Shown in pieces: positions 47,555 through 56,470 of a stretch of DNA of 64,000 nt (its first letter is position 1; each line of letters opens with the position of its first letter). This stretch comes from Primulina eburnea (lineage: Eukaryota; Streptophyta; Magnoliopsida; Lamiales; Gesneriaceae). A program made the position numbers and the translations under genes. The notes under the pieces are model-generated. The model was given only the letters and a program-made list of their open reading frames with translations, had not been told where the DNA came from and did no database searches. The stretch lies in NCBI RefSeq assembly GCF_022965805.1, contig NC_133103.1:29006329-29070328 (forward strand), given 5' to 3'.

Positions 47555-47682
47555 GTGGCTTCGGCCATGCTTCAATTAAAATTCCATAATTCATGAACTA
47601 TTTGATACTTTCATCTTATGACATGCATTCTCATATTCTCCAAGTCGTACTTCAATAAAGATTAATAATCTTGAGCCTTACA

Positions 47683-47697
47683 TTTCTCCCCATCTTA
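47683..47697 (-). other. E5 polypurine tract
   Basis: Reads TAAGATGGGGAGAAA on the minus strand, next to the 3' LTR. It resembles the E4 tract. Confidence 0.85.
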
Positions 47698-47785
47698 GAC
47701 AGGAGTTCGTCCTCGAACTCGTAAACAATTAATCATGCAAGTATATACAAAAGCAGTATAACTAAAACTGAAATAGGGACTCACA

Positions 47786-48995
47786 TCATATAAATAGCTC
47801 GGGATGTCTTTGTCTCATCTCAAACTCTGTTTCCCAAGTTGCTTCCTCGATGCCATGACGACTCCACTGAACCTTCACAAGCGGAATGGTCTTGGTTCTG
47901 AGCTGTTTCTCCTTCCGATCCAGAATCTGTATCGGCTGTTCAACATAGCTTAAAGTCTGATCTAACTCTGCTTCGTCAGGCTGAATGACATGAGAACTAT
48001 CTGGCATATATCTTCGTAACATCGATACATGAAAAACATCATGAATACCAGATAATGAAGGAGGAAGAGCAAGCCTGTAAGCTCGATCGCCAATCTTCTC
48101 AAGGATCTCATACGGACCGACGTATCTAGGAGACAACTTTCCACGCTTGCCAAATCTGACAACGCCTCTGAAAGGTGAAATCTTCAGAAATACTCTGTCT
48201 CCCTGTTCAAATACCAACGGTCTGCGTCTGACATTGGCGTATTTCGCTTGCCTATCCTGTGCCGTCTTCATTCGCTTCTGAATGATCTTCACTTTCTCGG
48301 TCATCTCACGAATCATATCAGGCCCCAACTCTGGTACCTCAGAGATATTATCCCAGTATAACGGAGATCTGCACTTCTTTCCGTATAAAGCTTCGAACGG
48401 TGCCATCTCTATGCTAGTCTGATAGCTGTTGTTGTATGGAAACTCACACAACGGCAATGAATTCTTGCCAACTAGTACCAAAATCTAGTACTACAGCTCT
48501 CAACATGTTCTCTAAAGTCTGGATAGTCCGCTCTGACTGTCCGTCCGTCTGAGGATGATAAGCAGTGCTCAGGTGTAAAGTCGTACCCAAAGCCTGCTGT
48601 AAACTGTGCCAAAAGTGAGAAGTAAATCGTGGATCACGATCTGATACGATCGACTTTGGCACACCGTGCAATCTGACGACCTCTCTGACATATAACTCTG
48701 CCATCTGATCATGTCGATATGTCATTCTGTACGGGATGAAACAGGAAGATTTGGTCAGTCTGTCAATGATGACCCAAATCGAGTCACAGCCCCGCGAAGA
48801 TCGAGGCAACTTCGTCACAAAATCCATGGAAATGTGATCCCATTTCCATTCAGGAATAGACAAACTCTGAAGTAAACCTCTGGGCTTCTTTCTTTCTGCC
48901 TTCACCTGCTGGCAATTCAGGCACTTAGACACAAATTTTGCAATGTCTGTTTTCATCTGCTTCCACAAGAATTGTGTCTTCAGATCATTGTACAT
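47786..48995 (-). pseudogene. pol: E5 integrase and chromodomain-like tail
   Basis: Two overlapping frames cover the integrase: 48444-48995 holds the zinc region end and the core with MDFVTK, SDRDPRF and GQSER, all three catalytic residues present. 47786-48481 holds the C-terminal part (LSPRYVGPYEILEKIG, FHVSMLRRYMPD) and the EEATWETEFEM tail. A one-base insertion near 48460 separates them, and a one-base deletion near 49005 separates the core from the upstream zinc region. The end (HPELFI) is the natural stop. Confidence 0.88.
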
Positions 48996-49162
48996 CTTCC
49001 TGCCACCAGATGAATGCTGAACCGACTACCGTGTGCCTCTGACATGATCTGTCGTCTCAGATCTGAAACATCTGGCAATACTAGACGGTTATTCACATAC
49101 AGAACAGAATCTCTAACCTGATACTCTGATATATGACCAGTTCTGACCATATTAATCGATCT

Positions 49163-51865
49163 CTAAACACTCGGATCAGTTCTCTGCGCCTCTTTGACCC
49201 TCAAAATCAGATCTGGCTCAATCTGAATCGCAGCAAGTCGCAACGGTCTACTCTCTGTATCAAATGTCAACCCAGACAAGCAACAATCCTCTACTAAATT
49301 CGATACACCTACTGTCGACAAGGAAAGAGCACATACCTTTTGACTCAAGGCGTCTGCCGCTGCATTCGACTTCCCTGGATAGTACTTGATCTCGCAATCA
49401 AAATCTTTCAGCAGATCAATCCATCGTCGCTGTCTCATGTTCAACTCTGACTGAGAAAAGAGGTACTTCAGGCTCTTATGATCGGAATAGATCTCAAATT
49501 TCTCGCCATACAGATAATGGCGCCAGATCTTGAGTGCAAAGACAATCGCCGCCAATTCAAGATCATGAATCGGATAACGGGTCTCGTGCGGCTTCAGCTG
49601 TCTAGAGGCGTACGCTATCACGTGCTCTCGCTGCATATGAACACACCCTAGCCCTCTGTGAGATGCATCACAGTATACAACGAACTCACCTGTACCTGAA
49701 GGAATCGTCAAGACAGGCGCACTAGTCAGCCTCTTCTTCAACTCTACAAAACTGGCTTCACAATCTTCGGACCACACAAATGGCATGTTCTTCTGTGTCA
49801 ACTGGGTGATAGGCTTCGCTATACTGGAGAAATCTCGGATAAAACGACGATAATACTCGGCTAGACCCATAAAACTGCGTATTTCTGGCACAGAAGTCGG
49901 TCTCGGCCAACTGATCACAGCCTCAACTTTACTTGGATCTACCGCAATACCATCTCTAGATATAATGTGCCCCAAAAAGACAACCTGTTTCAGCCAGAAT
50001 TCGCACTTGGACAATTTGGCGTATAACTGATCTTTTCTCAAAGTCTGCAATACAATCCTCAGATGATCTGCATGCTCAGTCAGACTCTTCGAATATACCA
50101 AAATATCATCAATGAACACAATCACAAAATCATCTAAATATCTCTGAAAGATGCTGTTCATCAAACTCATAAATACCGCTGGTGCATTCGTTAAACCAAA
50201 AGGCATAACAATAAACTCGTAGTGTCCATACCTGTTTTGGAATTCAGTCTTCGGTATATCAATGTCTCTAACTCTGAGCTGATGATACCCTGATCTCAAA
50301 TCAATCTTCGAGTAAACCGAAAATCCTTGAAGCTGATCAAATAAATCATCGATGCGCGGCAAAGGATACTTGTTCTTCACTGTTGCCTTGTTCAACTGTC
50401 TGTAATCAATACACAGTCGCATCGAACCATCTTTCTTTCTAACAAAGAGCACTGGAGCACCCCAAGGTGATACACTCGGTCTAATGTATCCCTTGGACAG
50501 AAGGTCTTCTAACTGTGCTTTCAATTCTTTCAGTTCGATAGGCGCCATCCTATACGGAGCTCTCGAAATAGGAACACTGCCTGGCACAAGCTCTATGCTA
50601 AAATCCACCTCTCGAACTGGAGGCAACTCCGGAATCTCATCAGGGAAAACATCTGCAAACTCGCAAACTACTGACAGATCTGTCAATGTTGGGCTCGACT
50701 TCAGTAGATCTACTGAATATACGAGAAATCCCTCTGCTCCTCTCTGAAGCAATCTACTCATAGTCAGAGCAGATACTAAGGGAATCCGAGATCTGGAACC
50801 CTTTCCGTAGAATTTCCACTCATCTGTCATTTCGGGTCTGAATCTGACAATCTTGTGGAAACAATCTACAGTGGCCCTGTACTTGGTCAACATGTCTATA
50901 CCAACTATACAATCAAAATCAGCTAAACCATATATTATACAATCTAGATCAATCTCATGCCCCTGAAACTGAAGCATACAATGTCTAACTGTAGTCACAG
51001 ATATCAAACCACTTCCCAACGGAGATGTGATAGACACTACAGTAGACATCGACTTGACAGGCAAAGAATGCAATAATGCAAAACGTTCAGAGATGAATGT
51101 ATGGGATGCACCTGTGTCTATCAACACATATGCAGGATAACCGCAAAGGAAACAGTTACCTGCAATGACATCATCGGGTGCCTCCTGCGCCTGCTCCTCT
51201 GTCAGCGCAAACACACTAGCCTGCTGTCTGGGAGGTTGACTCACTGTCTGACTACCTCCTGGTCTCTGCTGGGTCTGTGCAGATGGTGGCTGGAAAGAGT
51301 GTACAGAGGATGCATGTCTCTCCATCTGTGGCACTGGTGCTGATGACCCTGTACTCTGGAATCGTTGTGCACCTCTCTGGGGACAAACTCTGGCAAAATG
51401 TCCCGGTTGCCTACAGATGTTGCAGCGTCCCATAACTCCTTGACACTGCTCTGTAGCATGTCGCCCTCCGCACGAACTACAATACGCGCCACTATAATCT
51501 GAACCATGACCACTCTGTCGAGATCCACTTGAGCTCGATGAACTACTCCCGGATTTCTTAAACTGCTTGCCCTTAGCCTTCAGAAATTCCTTCTTGCCAC
51601 TACTACCAGATCCACTATCAAATCGAGGAGGAGGTGGTGGAAACTGTACGGTAAGCTGTGGCTGTCTCTGCCCCTGAACACTGTAGGAAGCCCCTCGCTG
51701 CCTGATCAAGCCAGCCTCTGCTCCCTTCGCTCGGTTCAGTGCCTCTGAAAAAGTATTGGGTCTCCCGTTGTTCACCAAAGTAAAGACATCTGGATTCAAC
51801 CCATTGTTGAACTGATCGGCTACTGCCTCGTCATTCCCTGCCACATGTGGTGCAAATCGAAGCAA
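49163..51865 (-). CDS. pol: E5 polyprotein: late gag, protease, RT and RNase H
   Basis: An open frame of 900 codons. In order: end of capsid, two zinc knuckles ([14 protein letters not shown] and [14 protein letters not shown], about residues 130-165), protease with [14 protein letters not shown] (about 246), RT with [11 protein letters not shown] (about 480) and [10 protein letters not shown], then RNase H with [13 protein letters not shown] and [10 protein letters not shown]. All catalytic motifs look intact. A stop just upstream (51866-51898) splits it from the gag start, and a TAG at about 49163 ends it early, before integrase. It is the reference copy for judging damage in E4. Confidence 0.9.
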   Translation of the reverse strand: MLRFAPHVAGNDEAVADQFNNGLNPDVFTLVNNGRPNTFSEALNRAKGAEAGLIRQRGASYSVQGQRQPQLTVQFPPPPPRFDSGSGSSGKKEFLKAKGKQFKKSGSSSSSSSGSRQSGHGSDYSGAYCSSCGGRHATEQCQGVMGRCNICRQPGHFARVCPQRGAQRFQSTGSSAPVPQMERHASSVHSFQPPSAQTQQRPGGSQTVSQPPRQQASVFALTEEQAQEAPDDVIAGNCFLCGYPAYVLIDTGASHTFISERFALLHSLPVKSMSTVVSITSPLGSGLISVTTVRHCMLQFQGHEIDLDCIIYGLADFDCIVGIDMLTKYRATVDCFHKIVRFRPEMTDEWKFYGKGSRSRIPLVSALTMSRLLQRGAEGFLVYSVDLLKSSPTLTDLSVVCEFADVFPDEIPELPPVREVDFSIELVPGSVPISRAPYRMAPIELKELKAQLEDLLSKGYIRPSVSPWGAPVLFVRKKDGSMRLCIDYRQLNKATVKNKYPLPRIDDLFDQLQGFSVYSKIDLRSGYHQLRVRDIDIPKTEFQNRYGHYEFIVMPFGLTNAPAVFMSLMNSIFQRYLDDFVIVFIDDILVYSKSLTEHADHLRIVLQTLRKDQLYAKLSKCEFWLKQVVFLGHIISRDGIAVDPSKVEAVISWPRPTSVPEIRSFMGLAEYYRRFIRDFSSIAKPITQLTQKNMPFVWSEDCEASFVELKKRLTSAPVLTIPSGTGEFVVYCDASHRGLGCVHMQREHVIAYASRQLKPHETRYPIHDLELAAIVFALKIWRHYLYGEKFEIYSDHKSLKYLFSQSELNMRQRRWIDLLKDFDCEIKYYPGKSNAAADALSQKVCALSLSTVGVSNLVEDCCLSGLTFDTESRPLRLAAIQIEPDLILRVKEAQRTDPSV

Positions 51866-51898
51866 TGCAGAAAATTTAGCAACATACTCCTCGATTTT

Positions 51899-52249
51899 TC
51901 ACTGTCCCTGTTTCAGATTCGCAAACTCAGCCCCTTTGTCTTTTCGGTAGGAGACGGGGAAGAAGCGCTGATAGAACTCATCCTTGAAGACTTTCCACGT
52001 AATGTCAATGCCTCGGTGCTCCAAGGCTCTCTTCGCAGTCAACCACCAGCTCTTTGCAATCTCTTGCAGCTGATGCCCTATCAATTTCACACGTCGCTCA
52101 TCAGTATATGCCAAAGACTCAAACAACATCTCGATATCATCAAGCCAGCTCTCGTACTCTACTGCACTCTCTGTGCCCTTCAGCGTAGGAGGATGGAAAG
52201 ACTGAAACCTCTTCAATAAGGTCTCCATCGGCGTAGCGGTGACATCCAT
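51899..52249 (-). pseudogene. gag: E5 gag N-terminal part
   Basis: The first in-frame ATG is at 52249 (MDVTATPMETLLKRF). The element start equivalent to ATG 15362 of E4 has been lost. The frame gives the capsid block to KGAEFANLKQGQ and then meets TGA, where E4 has a Leu codon; local indels explain this. The upstream bases 52250-52496 are leader. Confidence 0.82.
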
Positions 52250-52496
52250 CTGTGCACCTGATGTGCTACCCTGCTCTGGCTGTGGTATATTATCTATCTC
52301 AGCCCTCCTCTTATCATATACCTCTGATCGAGAATCGGTTCTGATTCAGGCTTGACAAGTATATGCTGCAAATCAACTCTGATACAATACAACATATAAT
52401 AGGGAAAGCAATAAATCATGCTAGCATCCCAAAATCAAGGAAGAAGACTCGATATACCCCGCTCATTCTAGTCTATTTCGGTCTACAGAACCTACA

Positions 52497-52508
52497 GCTC
52501 TGATACCA
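52497..52508 (-). other. E5 primer binding site (iMet)
   Basis: Reads TGGTATCAGAGC on the minus strand, five bases from the LTR. Confidence 0.9.
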
Positions 52509-53043
52509 CCTGTTGTGGGGACCCGGGCTCTAACTCAATTCTTTTGGGATTTATTGGATCTTTGCTCGAAAATGTGGGTCAAAATTTTTCTTTTAACTTT
52601 AATTCAAATGTATGATTAAAACATAATCTGTCTCTATCATAATTAAACGACATAGTGTACATACAAATCTGTTTAGTACAAACATACACTAATATTCAAA
52701 TATCAACTACAAACGTAAGTAGTACAAGTCTAGTAGGAAAACACTAGAAATCTTCAATGCCCGAGATCTCCACGCTATCATCAATCTCTCATCTAGCTCG
52801 AGACCCAGATCCTGCCCCACCTGTTGCCATGCACACATACAGACACGAAAACAGCCGAATAACTCCGGTGAGAACAAATCCCAGTATAAAACATGGATGC
52901 ATGCAATGTAACTAAATCAAGTATGAAAGCATAGCACATATCAATTATCATGAATTAAAATCTAAACATGTAAAGGAATACAAATCTGTATTCAACATTT
53001 AGTTCTTGACTCGATTCATTTCTAATCTAGAGATCCCGGTGTG

Positions 53044-53096
53044 AATAAGACGGTCTGTCACCTACCCAACCACTCGGGGTGACGGTACGTCTTATT
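53044..53096. other. Conserved LTR hairpin, E5 5' LTR copy
   Basis: Same sequence as the left-LTR copy: AATAAGACG and CGTCTTATT outer arms, GTCACC and GGTGAC inner arms. Confidence 0.65.
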
Positions 53097-53985
53097 CCTA
53101 GACTTCGGTCAACTCTGTATCGAGGGTCTACACATAGAGAAAATCTACTACTATGCGTCGATACACCGAAATGTCTAGTTTTGGCCGATCTGCCAATATC
53201 TCCTATCTCAGGACTTGAATATAAATCAATAAACAAGACATTACATAATCAAATGTAATAACAATCTAGTATGTGATTTAGGGAAACTCGTATCAAATCT
53301 GAATCGAGTTGTGCAATCCCGTGACCACATGAATTATACCTTTCTTGTCGAATAGTCGGTATCGTAGTCGAAATCTCGAACTCAAATGGCCAATACAAAT
53401 CTGAAATGACAATGTATAAATGTGCTATATCAAAACACAACTCAAACAGATCCTGTACAATTCAAAAATCAGTCTCGGTATAAACCGACGGCATAATGAC
53501 GTACTTCTTCAATACCGATAACTCAACAACACTAAGCTCAATATCAACAATTCATAATCTCATCAAAACACAGTATCATACTGAAATTATCCCATCTCAA
53601 CTCAATAAATATGATGGAAAATCGAAACAGCATCATACGGTGTCTGAAAATCGATCCGGTAGCAATTCTATTCTCACCATGAGCATAAGAACACATAATC
53701 ATAATCATATCAGCATTTCCCCAACATGTATATTTCGAAACATGCTTAAGCTGCAAGAAACTTACTTCCTTTTGTAGCCAATAATGCAAGGATCAATAAT
53801 CTCTACTTGGATTCAAAATCGGATGCACAAATCTTTCAAAACCAATGTTCTAATCTACCTTGAAACTTAAGGATTCTTTGGAGGAGGAGCTCGGTTCTTG
53901 TATCTGAATGAAAGGGGAGAGGAAGACAACACATCAATATGCATGACAAAAAACAAGTGTTATCATTTTTCTCTTGACACGCACG

Positions 53986-54172
53986 ACCGCGGGTGCGGTA
54001 ACTCGGGACCGCGGGTGCGCTATACTTTCGGCAGCCCTTTCATTTTCTGAGATTCATCGACCGCGGGTGCGGTCTCTGCAAGACCGCGGGTGCGGTGATG
54101 TTACGAATAAAATCTGCCAACTTACTGTCCATACACCGCGGGTGCGGTGTTTCCTATCACCGCAGGGGCGGT
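53986..54172. repeat. E5 5' LTR dyad array, six motifs
   Basis: ACCGCGGGTGCGGT-type motifs start at 53986, 54008, 54060, 54083, 54135 and 54159. Spacings of 22, 52, 23, 52 and 24 give three pairs on a 74-76 bp period. Confidence 0.88.
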
Positions 54173-54300
54173 GTGGCTTCGGCCATGCTTCAATTAAAAT
54201 TCCATAATTCATGAACTATTTGATACTTTCATCTTATGACATGCAATCTCATATTCTCCAAGTCGTACTTCAATAAAGATTAATAATCTCGAGCCTTACA

Positions 54301-54322
54301 CTAACCCTAACCCTAACCCTAC
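54301..54322. repeat. Short telomere-like CCCTAA run at the E5 insertion site
   Basis: About three CCCTAA units directly follow E5, where the E1 5' LTR has a single related unit near 647-657. The first five bases are the target duplication. Confidence 0.6.
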
Positions 54323-55135
54323 TTAGTGTCTCGGCCACCCCCCACGCCCCCCTCCCCCATAGCAGCCTCTCCTTCGGTTTTACAACAAGAAAAATAGCAG
54401 CCACCTTGTTTTCTCAATTAAAATTGAAGCAAGCTCCCTCCCCGCTCCTCCGATGCCTCTCTGACGCGTACATCTTCACGTTTGTAAGCATTAAAAAAAC
54501 GATAAGGCATTCCTTGTAAACCATTTTCTCATCATTCATATTGTATAGATGCTGTTATTAATGTATTTACCCGGGGATGTTTCGATATAATATGAAGCAC
54601 GAATCTTTTTCGGTTTTTACACGACCTCATGCATCCTTTTGATCGCAACTCACGTTTTTCATGTACTTGTGCAAGGGGATGTTGGTTATTGGTTGCTAGG
54701 GGCTGTACATGATGGATAAGGGGTTTTCACAAGGCTGGAGTCGAGGTTAAGTGTGCCAAGCTTAGGGCCAAGAGGTGTTGTGTTGAGGGGTTGGCTTGTT
54801 TTGGTTGTGGATCAGGCAAAGGGTGGAGTGTTTGGTACAAAGGCAGAACCGAGCCATGAAACATACCCTGGTGGGTCTGAGACACAGCCCAGGGAGGCTC
54901 AACCACCGCTGGAATCACCCATGAAGCCGAGTGATCGCACAAAGGGAGATGAGGCTCGGGTGATTGCGACTTCGGAAAATAGAGAGCGTGTGCATTGTGG
55001 GGCTTTCATGGGACTCTGGCCATGAATTTGTAGGTCCTGTAGGGTCCTATGGGCGGTTAGGAAGGGTGGCCCTTGAAGGTTAAGTCTAGGATTGGTAAGA
55101 TATTGAGTTGGTGCGACTAGGGTTTGAAGATGTGT
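54301..55135 (+). repeat. E1 3' LTR, second segment
   Basis: Continues the E1 LTR after E5, matching about 645-1463 of the 5' LTR. It ends at the Cassandra insertion. Open frames here have no support. Confidence 0.85.
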
Positions 55136-55305
55136 TGTGAGGCCCACGGCCGAAGAGGGCGAAGTTAAGCGTGCTTAACTTGGGGCAATTTTGGGATGGG
55201 TGACCTCCTGGAAGTTTCCCAGGGTGCGTGTGAGTGAGGACATAAGCACGCTGGAAAGACTCGTCTTGATACAGTGAGGACAGTCGTCGAATCTGGGGCG
55301 TGTCA
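55136..55305 (+). repeat. Cassandra 5' LTR, internally deleted
   Basis: 170 bp. It begins TGTGAGGCCC, then jumps from GAAGAGGGCG directly to the 5S-like part, lacking about 226 bp present in the other LTR. Confidence 0.88.
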
Positions 55306-55375
55306 AGTGGTATCAGAGCCGACCTCTCTTAGTACGGTGTGGTTCGGGGACGAACCAAGCGGAAGCTGGTGGGCA

Positions 55376-55771
55376 TGTGAGGCCGGGGCCGAAGAGGGCG
55401 GGGGGTAATCGCCGGTGCCATCAGTTGCACGGACAATGAGCGGCTCCTAGCAGGCTTCTATGTAGAGGGAACATGAATGAACCGACCCACACGGGAATGA
55501 GAGGGATTCCGAGACTGTTCAATGTAATGGACTGCACAGTTGAAGAGGGCTTAAATGATTTGATTTGTACTCCTCATATCACGAAGGTGCATCTTATTTT
55601 CGGTAGCTCATCACATAAGAACTCTAAAGATAAGCGTGCTTAACTTGGGGCAATTTTGGGATGGGTGACCTCCTGGAAAGTTTCCCAGGGTGCGTGTGAG
55701 TGAGGACATAAGCACACTGGAAAGACTCGTCTTGATACAGTGAGGATAGTCGTCGAATCTGGGGCGTGTCA
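55376..55771 (+). repeat. Cassandra 3' LTR, full length
   Basis: 396 bp from TGTGAGGCC to GGGGCGTGTCA, including the central block absent from the 5' LTR and the 5S-like domain. Confidence 0.88.
55622..55700 (+). ncRNA. 5S rRNA-like domain in the Cassandra LTR
   Basis: TAAGCGTGCTT and GGGATGGGTGACCTCCTGG correspond to the A-box and C-box parts of the internal 5S promoter. A second copy lies at about 55163-55235 in the 5' LTR. The 5' half of a 5S gene is missing, so this is not a 5S rRNA gene. Pol III transcription from such domains is known for the family. Confidence 0.8.
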
Positions 55772-56151
55772 TGTGTTAGGGCCAAAAAATCCAGCAGCAT
55801 TCCAGGGGTTGTTCGAAGGTTTAAAGGGTCTGGATTTGATGGGTTAGGGGCTGTTAGAGGGGTTTCAGGTTTGGTAAAATTTTGGGAAATTTTGGTTAAG
55901 TTTCGAGTCGATACGAGTTAAAACCGGGACCTCGGTCCAAGTTTTAAAACGAATAGATTAATTTTTTAACGAGCTCGAGTTTACATCTAAAAAATACTTT
56001 TGAATATGTTTTGGGACGTTTTAAAGAGTTTGGTAAGCTTCGGTCGAATTTAGAGGTCCAGGGGTAAAAAGGTCATTTTGGGTTTTCAGGGGCAAAATGG
56101 TCATTTTGCCCCCGGGGTGAGTTTATAGTCCTGGCAGCGTCCTGAGCACAA
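55772..56151 (+). repeat. E1 3' LTR, third segment, truncated
   Basis: Matches about 1464-1838 of the 5' LTR and stops after GAGCACAAA. The last 900 bp are absent. Confidence 0.8.
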
Positions 56152-56470
56152 ACGGAACACTATTATTCATCTCGTCATCCATGGTTAAATTGTTCTTCAT
56201 ATATTAGTACTCTAAGGGATGAGGCCAAAACACAGTTTTATACCCAATGATGGGAGCCATACAGAACACAGTTTTATACCCACTGATAGGGGCCAGACAA
56301 AATTTACAATCGTCGTTCCATATCCAATTCGAATCATAACAGTGAACCACATAATCATACTTATCAAACGATACTTATCAGAATTGTGAAAGGACTCAGC
56401 AGAATCAAAGAACATCGAACGTAGAAGAAACATATCGTACATCGATTGAGTAGCGGGGGACAACCTCGAG
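56152..56470. other. Unassigned sequence between the E1 break and E6 integrase
   Basis: No gene recognised. A 29-bp direct repeat (CACAGTTTTATACCCA and following) lies at 56231-56259 and 56267-56295. It may be the decayed 3' end of E6. Confidence 0.4.

Larger units (their letters stand above)
45918..47682 (-). repeat. E5 3' LTR (left copy)
   Basis: On the minus strand it starts TGTAAGGCTC and ends GGGTCCCCACA, the same terminal block as E4 and E7. It contains a five-motif array and the conserved hairpin. Confidence 0.93.
45918..54300 (-). mobile_element. E5: Tekay-like Ty3/gypsy element
   Basis: An 8.4-kb element on the minus strand, flanked by ctaac at 45913-45917 and 54301-54305. LTRs of 1765 bp (left, 3' LTR) and 1787 bp (right, 5' LTR) are nearly identical, apart from a 22-bp motif-array difference. 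Primer site and polypurine tract adjoin them. The polyprotein is close to that of E4 but better preserved. It is inserted in the 3' LTR of E1. Confidence 0.95.
52514..54300 (-). repeat. E5 5' LTR (right copy)
   Basis: 1787 bp, nearly identical to 45918-47682. It has one extra 22-bp array unit at about 53996-54017. Confidence 0.93.
55136..55771 (+). mobile_element. Cassandra TRIM retrotransposon
   Basis: A 636-bp element flanked by tgtgt at 55131-55135 and 55772-55776. It has two LTRs (55136-55305 and 55376-55771), an iMet primer site (TGGTATCAGAGCC at 55308-55320) and a short purine-rich tract before the second LTR, but no coding capacity. LTRs carry 5S rRNA-like sequence, the hallmark of Cassandra. 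It depends on other elements for its enzymes. Confidence 0.92.
128..56151 (+). mobile_element. E1: decayed Ty3/gypsy (Tekay-like chromovirus) element, interrupted
   Basis: Outermost element of the nest. The order is 5' LTR, iMet-type primer site, gag, protease, RT, RNase H, integrase, chromodomain-like tail, polypurine tract and 3' LTR, which is the Ty3/gypsy order. The integrase reading frame stops at 6955 and resumes at 44888 across a gttat duplication, so everything between is a later insertion. The 3' LTR is cut by E5 and a Cassandra element and lacks about its last 900 bp. Every coding domain carries stops or frameshifts. Tekay-like placement is inferred from the gag style and the tail after integrase. 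Confidence 0.85.

Noticed and set aside
50484..50747. Plus-strand frames inside E5 and E4 coding regions (also 51101-51343, 51845-52219, 17772-18005)
   Set aside because: Antisense shadows of strongly conserved gag-pol sequence.
55136..55771. 5S rRNA gene
   Set aside because: Only the internal promoter half is similar, and it lies in LTRs with a primer site and target duplications, which identifies Cassandra.
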